10,215 bases of DNA from Dehalococcoidales bacterium (GTDB taxonomy: Bacteria > Chloroflexota > Dehalococcoidia > Dehalococcoidales > RBG-16-60-22), in the NCBI GenBank assembly GCA_030615475.1, contig JAUWZF010000019.1, positions 1 through 10,215 of the forward strand. Reading direction: 5' to 3'. The notes under the pieces are model-generated. The model did no database searches. It was not told the origin of the DNA and saw only the letters and a program-made list of their open reading frames with translations. Numbering within the stretch: the first letter of the stretch is position 1; each line of letters starts with the position of its first letter. Both the position numbers and the translations under genes were made by a program. Shown piece by piece: positions 6,005 through 10,215 of this stretch.

Positions 6005-7372
6005 CTACTCCCCCACACCATTAATCGTCGTCGGTATCAGCTCGGAAAGGGCGGGGTGGATGTGGATGCCCTCGTTCAGCTCGGCGATTTTGCCGCCGGA
6101 TGTCATGGCGTTGACCACCTCCTGGATTAGCTCCGGTGCGTACGGCCCGATAATGTGGAAACCGAGAATATTATCCGTCTCCTTCTCCACTATAGCCTTG
6201 GCAAAGCCGTCCGTTTCCATCATGGCCTCGCCCTTGGCGACATCGTGGTATGCCGTCCTGCCGACGATGATATCGTGGTCTTTCCGGACCTCCCCTTCCC
6301 TCAGCCCCACCGAGGCTATCTGCGGGTGCGAATAAACGGCGTGGGGCACCGCGCTATAGTCCACCGCCATATCCGTCCCGTGCAGGACATTGTGCGCCAC
6401 GATAGCCGCCTCCCGGTTGGCCATATGGGTGAACATCTGCTGTCCGTTGGCGTCACCCACGGAATAGACGCCCTTCTGGCTCGTCTCCATGCGTTCGTTG
6501 ACCTTGATAAAGCCCCGCCCGTCCACCTCCACGCCCGTGTTCTCCACTTTCAATATGTCGGCGTTGGAGCGCCGCCCCACCGCCATCATGATATGCTGCG
6601 CCGTGAACCTTCTCTCCCTACCCGATTTATTATCTCTGGTAACCACCGTCACGCCGTTCTTACTGGCCTTGACTTCCTCGGCCTGGGCACCGGTATGGAC
6701 ACCCATACGCCGACTCAACTTCCTCTTCAAAAGTTCGGCGATTTCCGGTTCCTCGGAGAGGACGAGCCTGTCCGCCATCTCCAAAATGGTCACTTTCGTC
6801 CCCATCGCCGCGAAGAAATGGCCGTATTCGACGGCGATATAGCCACCGCCGATGATAATCAGGCTATCCGGTCTCTCCTTCAACTCCAGCACCGACTCGT
6901 TGGTGAGGTACTCGTTATTCTCCAGCCCTTTGATGGGAGGTATGAAAGGCCGCGAACCGGATGCGATGAAAATCTTTTTCCCCTTAAGCCTTGCGCCATT
7001 GACCTCCAGGGTGTAGTCGGCCACGAAATGGGCTTCTCCCTCGTAGAAATCCAGGTTCTCCGACTCTTTAATACCCTCCCTGAGATGCAACTGGCTCTCC
7101 CGCCGGGACCGCCTCACCCGCTTCATGATGGAGTTAAAGTCGATATTTTTGACCTCGGCCGTGATGCCCAGCCTGCCGGACTCCTCTATCTCCACGATTC
7201 TGTCCGCCGGATATATCAGCGTCTTGGAAGGCATGCAGCCCCAGTTCAGACACGTCCCCCCGAGGAGCGGCCCCTTATCAATCAGCGCTGTTTTCAATCC
7301 ATGTTCGGACGCTTCTTCCGAGATGATTGCCCCGCACCCGGTACCGATTATAATGGCGTCGTAATTCTTCAT
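6005..7372 (-). CDS. Dihydrolipoamide dehydrogenase-type FAD disulfide oxidoreductase, 455 aa
   Basis: This is a class I pyridine nucleotide-disulfide oxidoreductase of standard length. The N-terminal FAD-binding loop reads IIIGTGCGA (7-15). The redox-active disulfide is GGTCLNWGCMPSK (C41, C46). An NAD(P)-binding motif, IIIGGGYIAVEYG, lies mid-protein, followed by the second FAD motif YSVGDANG and the C-terminal dimer domain with HPALSE (H439, E444), the catalytic His-Glu pair. This pair favours a dihydrolipoamide, mycothione or similar disulfide reductase over mercuric reductase, whose C-terminal cysteines are absent. No E1, E2 or glycine cleavage genes flank it in the window, so it may not serve a 2-oxoacid complex. 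The ATG at 7370-7372 has GGGAGG just upstream. It is divergent from the histidine kinase and converges on the amidohydrolase. I withhold the symbol lpdA because the disulfide substrate is not shown. Confidence 0.88.
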   Translation of the reverse strand: MKNYDAIIIGTGCGAIISEEASEHGLKTALIDKGPLLGGTCLNWGCMPSKTLIYPADRIVEIEESGRLGITAEVKNIDFNSIMKRVRRSRRESQLHLREGIKESENLDFYEGEAHFVADYTLEVNGARLKGKKIFIASGSRPFIPPIKGLENNEYLTNESVLELKERPDSLIIIGGGYIAVEYGHFFAAMGTKVTILEMADRLVLSEEPEIAELLKRKLSRRMGVHTGAQAEEVKASKNGVTVVTRDNKSGRERRFTAQHIMMAVGRRSNADILKVENTGVEVDGRGFIKVNERMETSQKGVYSVGDANGQQMFTHMANREAAIVAHNVLHGTDMAVDYSAVPHAVYSHPQIASVGLREGEVRKDHDIIVGRTAYHDVAKGEAMMETDGFAKAIVEKETDNILGFHIIGPYAPELIQEVVNAMTSGGKIAELNEGIHIHPALSELIPTTINGVGE

Positions 7373-7407
7373 CCCCGTACCTCCCCGACTTATATACCTC
7401 TTTTATC

Positions 7408-7437
7408 ATGCTATCGCAAAGGCCTTCTCTATTTCAA
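7408..7437 (-). promoter_or_regulatory. Possible promoter for the disulfide oxidoreductase gene
   Basis: On the minus strand TTGAAA (7432-7437) and TAGCAT (7408-7413) are separated by 18 bases, placing a start near 7401 and a leader of about 30 bases. Other -10-like boxes nearby on the same strand (TATATA at 7391-7396, TATAAT at 7452-7457) compete, so the exact promoter is unsure. Confidence 0.3.
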
Positions 7438-7489
7438 TGAGTTTAACGAAAATTATATACTAACGGACAGAACGTATATTACATAAATC

Positions 7490-7518
7490 TTGACATTTGG
7501 CGAAACAAGTGTTAGAAC
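7490..7518 (+). promoter_or_regulatory. Sigma70-type promoter for the histidine kinase gene
   Basis: A perfect TTGACA (7490-7495) is followed after 17 bases by TAGAAC (7513-7518, 4/6). Transcription should start near 7525, about 50 bases before the ATG. The 202-base divergent gap 7373-7574 holds this and the minus-strand promoter candidates, and no other structure I can support. Confidence 0.55.
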
Positions 7519-7574
7519 AAGCTTATAAAAATAGGATTCCGTCCCACCTGTTCTGATTTATGGGGGTGATAGGG

Positions 7575-10215
7575 ATGAGGGACGCTGACAAAACAAAAGA
7601 ACAGCTCCTGAGAGAGATGGAGGAAATACGCCAGCGGCTCGCCGAACTGGAAGCAGTAGAAACCGACCGTAAGCGGGCTGAGGAGGCGCTGCGGGAGAGT
7701 GAAAAGAAATACCGCCGCCTGGTGGAGTCCCTGGAGCGTGATTACATTATCTACAGCCACGACATGCAGGGTGTCTTCACCTACCTCAGCCCCTCCATCG
7801 TCAATGTCCTCGGTTATACCCAGGATGAGTTCATGGGGCACTACGCCGAGTACTTGACAGACAGCCCCATCAACAAGGACGTGGAGCGTTATACGAATGC
7901 GGGCCTGCGCGGTGAAAAGCAATTGCCTTATGAAGCGGAGTTCTGGCACAAAGACGGTAGTCGGCGACATCTGGAGGTAACGGAGGTGCCGGTGTATGAC
8001 AACAAGGGCAATGTGCAGGGTATCGAGGGCATTGTCCACGATATCACCGAACGCAAGTTGATGGAGGAGGAATTAAGAAAATACAGCGAGCATCTTGAAG
8101 AGAAGGTGGAAGAGCGAAACGCCGAGCTAAATGATACAGTTAAACAGCTTCAAGGGGAAATCACCGAGCGCAAGCAGGCGAGGGAGAGAATAGAGCACCT
8201 CAACCTGACACTCTATGCCATCCGCAATGTAAACCAGCTGATTACCAAAGAAAAGGACCGCCACCGGCTAATTAAAGGGATTTGCCGTAACCTCATCGCA
8301 ACTCGCGGTTACTATAATACCTGGATTATCCTGCTGGACGAGTCGGGAAAGCTGGTGACACATGCCGAAGCCGGGTTGGGCAAAGATTTCTTACCTGTGG
8401 TTGAGCGGCTGGAACTTGGCGAGTTACCCCCTTGCGCTCGGCAGGCGTTAGAACAATCAGCAGTGGTGGTAACCGAAGACCCGGCCTCAACCTGCACTGA
8501 CTGCCCTCTATCACATACATGTGCCGCCGGCATCAGGGCGCTGGCGGTAAGGTTGGAATATGAAGAGAGAGTCTACGGCCTGTGGAGTGCAGCCATCCCC
8601 ACCGCTTTCATCACGGATGAGGAAGTAACCCTGTTCAAGGAAGTCGCCAATGACATCGCCTTCGCCCTGCACGATATAGAACTGGAGGAGGCGCGCCAGC
8701 AGGCGGAGGAGGCACTTAGGCAGAGCGAGGCGGAACTTGCCACCATCTTCGACAATGCGCCGATAGTGATGATCCTCGTAGACCAGGAACGGCGAGTGCG
8801 GAAAGCCAATTACAATGCGGTCAGATTTGGCAGGCGCGCGGTCGAGGAGATGATAGGTCTTCACGGTGGGGAAGCGCTTCGTTGTATCCATTCTAGTGAT
8901 GACCCGAGGGGGTGTGGATTTGGACTGTATTGTAAAGGATGTCCAATACGCAGAATGGTAGTACGTACATTCAAGACAAGGAAAACCCATTATCGGGTGG
9001 AAGCCAAGCTCCAATTTGCTTCCAGAATAGGAGATGTAGTAGTCCTAGTATCGACAGTCCTGCTCTACTTGGAAGAGGGTGAAAGGGTGCTGGTGTGTAT
9101 TGAAGATATCACCGAGCGCAAGCAGGCGGAGGAAGCGCTGCGGGAATCGGAAGAAAAGTTCTCCAAGGCCTTCCGCTCCAGCCCTGAAGTCATTATCATC
9201 TCCAGGCTTTCCGATGGTACGTTCCTGGAAGTCAATAACAGCTTCACCCGCATTACCGGCTACACCCGCAAAGAAACAATTGGTCACACATCCTTAGAAT
9301 TAGATATCTGGGCAAAACCCGGCGACCGCGAGCAAATGCTGAAGCTGCTGAAGGAAAAGGGTAGAGTCAGCAACACAGAATACAGATTACGTACGAAGTC
9401 GGGAGAAATACGTACCATACTGTTCTCCGTCGAGCAAATCGAGTTCGAAAGCGAACCTTGTTTGCTCACCGTGATTGTTGACATCACCGATCTCAGGAAA
9501 ATCCAGAAGCAGGCTCACGAGGCCGAGAACCTGAGAGAGCTTGATAGACTCCGCACGGAACTGCTGGCCAATATCTCCCACGAACTCCGTACACCTCTGG
9601 CCAGCATCAAGGGCTTTGCCACCATGCTCCTGGACTACGACAGGAGACTGAAGCGCGATGAGAAACGGGAGTACCTGGAGACCATCGATAAAAATACCGA
9701 CCGACTGGTAGAGCTCATTGAGCAACTGCTGGAGATGTCCCGACTGGAAGCGGGCATGCTTTCCATAACTAAAAAGCCTACCAGCATTCTCAGGCTTTGC
9801 CGGGATGTTATTGCCGAAGCTCGTATAAGGTCATCTACCCATCAATTCACACTGGACATACCGGCGAAATTACCCAGGGTAAATGTTGATAGGAGGCGTG
9901 TCCGGCAGGTCCTGGATAATATCATTGATAACGCGGTAAAGTACTCCGATGATGGCACCGAAGTTAACCTGACCGTCCGGCAAGAAGGGCCCGAGCTGTT
10001 ATTCACCGTCACCGACCACGGGATAGGTATCCCGCAGAAAGACCTGCCGCGGGTATTCAACCGGATGTTTCACTCCCCGAAAAAATCCGGTATAGCCGGC
10101 GCCGGACTGGGACTATCCATCTGCAAAGGACTGGTGGAGGCTCACGGCGGCAAAATCTGGATAGAAAGCGATGAAGGCAAAGGAACCAGGTGCTTCTTTA
10201 CTCTGCCTCTGGATA
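7575..10215 (+). CDS. Multi-sensor PAS-GAF-PAS-PAS histidine kinase (3' end outside window)
   Basis: The frame is open from ATG 7575 to the window edge (880 residues). The start has GGGGTGA upstream (7563-7569). Order of parts: charged coiled coil (1-44), PAS1 (about 45-160), second coiled coil (about 165-208), GAF (about 209-375), PAS2 (about 381-515), PAS3 (about 529-640), HisKA with phospho-acceptor ISHELRTPL (H669), and HATPase_c with N box (DNIIDNAVKYS), G1 (DHGIGI) and G2 (GAGLGLSI). No membrane helix is visible, so it should sense an intracellular signal. The GAF holds C287, C307, C310 and C316; PAS2 holds C437, C447, C453 and C456. Such clusters could bind metal or respond to redox state, which is inference. 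The catalytic domain looks nearly complete at the edge, so the protein either ends just beyond or carries a further domain. No partner regulator is in the window; the divergent flavoprotein gene is the nearest possible target. Confidence 0.92.
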   Translation, partial: MRDADKTKEQLLREMEEIRQRLAELEAVETDRKRAEEALRESEKKYRRLVESLERDYIIYSHDMQGVFTYLSPSIVNVLGYTQDEFMGHYAEYLTDSPINKDVERYTNAGLRGEKQLPYEAEFWHKDGSRRHLEVTEVPVYDNKGNVQGIEGIVHDITERKLMEEELRKYSEHLEEKVEERNAELNDTVKQLQGEITERKQARERIEHLNLTLYAIRNVNQLITKEKDRHRLIKGICRNLIATRGYYNTWIILLDESGKLVTHAEAGLGKDFLPVVERLELGELPPCARQALEQSAVVVTEDPASTCTDCPLSHTCAAGIRALAVRLEYEERVYGLWSAAIPTAFITDEEVTLFKEVANDIAFALHDIELEEARQQAEEALRQSEAELATIFDNAPIVMILVDQERRVRKANYNAVRFGRRAVEEMIGLHGGEALRCIHSSDDPRGCGFGLYCKGCPIRRMVVRTFKTRKTHYRVEAKLQFASRIGDVVVLVSTVLLYLEEGERVLVCIEDITERKQAEEALRESEEKFSKAFRSSPEVIIISRLSDGTFLEVNNSFTRITGYTRKETIGHTSLELDIWAKPGDREQMLKLLKEKGRVSNTEYRLRTKSGEIRTILFSVEQIEFESEPCLLTVIVDITDLRKIQKQAHEAENLRELDRLRTELLANISHELRTPLASIKGFATMLLDYDRRLKRDEKREYLETIDKNTDRLVELIEQLLEMSRLEAGMLSITKKPTSILRLCRDVIAEARIRSSTHQFTLDIPAKLPRVNVDRRRVRQVLDNIIDNAVKYSDDGTEVNLTVRQEGPELLFTVTDHGIGIPQKDLPRVFNRMFHSPKKSGIAGAGLGLSICKGLVEAHGGKIWIESDEGKGTRCFFTLPLD
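8160..9128 (+). repeat. Repeated PAS-linker coding sequence within the kinase gene
   Basis: A perfect 21-base direct repeat encodes ITERKQA at 8160-8180 and 9108-9128, and diverged versions follow PAS1 (about 8041-8058) and precede it (about 7678-7710, EEALRESEKK). The repeats mark the module borders (ITERKQAEEALRESEEK) and fit growth of the sensor region by domain duplication or shuffling. Confidence 0.7.

Noticed and set aside
5044..6021. Minus-strand open frame of 325 codons
   Set aside because: It mirrors the amidohydrolase, whose motifs, promoter and ribosome site are clear. The antisense product has no recognisable family.
6155..7486. Long plus-strand open frame of 443 codons
   Set aside because: It lies opposite the disulfide oxidoreductase, which has all family motifs and a ribosome site. 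The antisense translation has no recognisable domain, so it is a by-product of codon bias.
7512..9725. Several minus-strand open frames opposite the histidine kinase
   Set aside because: The plus strand encodes one uninterrupted kinase with PAS, GAF, HisKA and HATPase domains in frame, so the antisense frames are shadows.

Overview
The window looks like a chromosomal stretch from a free-living bacterium of moderate GC content (by eye a little over half G+C). Strong AAGGAGG-type ribosome binding sites and sigma70-like -35/-10 boxes can be seen. The cytoplasmic PAS/GAF histidine kinase with cysteine-bearing sensor modules, the tandem cupin proteins and the ACMSD-type amidohydrolase together remind me of anaerobic Chloroflexota (Dehalococcoidia-like) genomes. 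That placement is an inference from gene style; no rRNA or other marker gene is present.

Layout: the 3' end of a probable FAD-linked oxidase (+, 1-153) meets a convergent single-domain cupin gene (-, 177-632). Upstream of that on the minus strand lies a gene for a protein made of two tandem cupin domains of the same family (742-1677), with its own promoter and a strong intrinsic terminator separating it from the small cupin. Next is a nitroreductase-family flavoprotein (-, 1772-2440). It is divergent from an unrecognised 331-residue protein (+, 2506-3501), with promoters in the 65-base gap. A CPA1-type cation:proton antiporter (-, 3515 to about 4888) is convergent with the unknown gene and divergent from an ACMSD-like amidohydrolase (+, 5059-5997). 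The amidohydrolase converges almost end to end with a dihydrolipoamide-dehydrogenase-type disulfide oxidoreductase (-, 6005-7372). Divergent from that, behind a TTGACA promoter, is a large PAS-GAF-PAS-PAS histidine kinase (+, 7575 to beyond the window end).

The genes do not form one operon: strands alternate and most genes carry their own promoter or ribosome binding site. The common theme is small-molecule redox and ring or carboxylate chemistry (FAD oxidase, cupins, nitroreductase, amidohydrolase, flavin disulfide reductase), plus ion homeostasis and signalling. This could be an accessory catabolic neighbourhood, but no substrate can be named from sequence alone.

No stretch over 300 bases lacks a gene; the longest gap is 7373-7574. 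I see no tRNA, rRNA, CRISPR array, insertion sequence, phage or defence gene. The points most worth a second look are the asymmetric metal sites of the tandem cupin, the altered first metal motif of the amidohydrolase, the two cysteine clusters in the kinase sensor region, and the orphan protein at 2506-3501.
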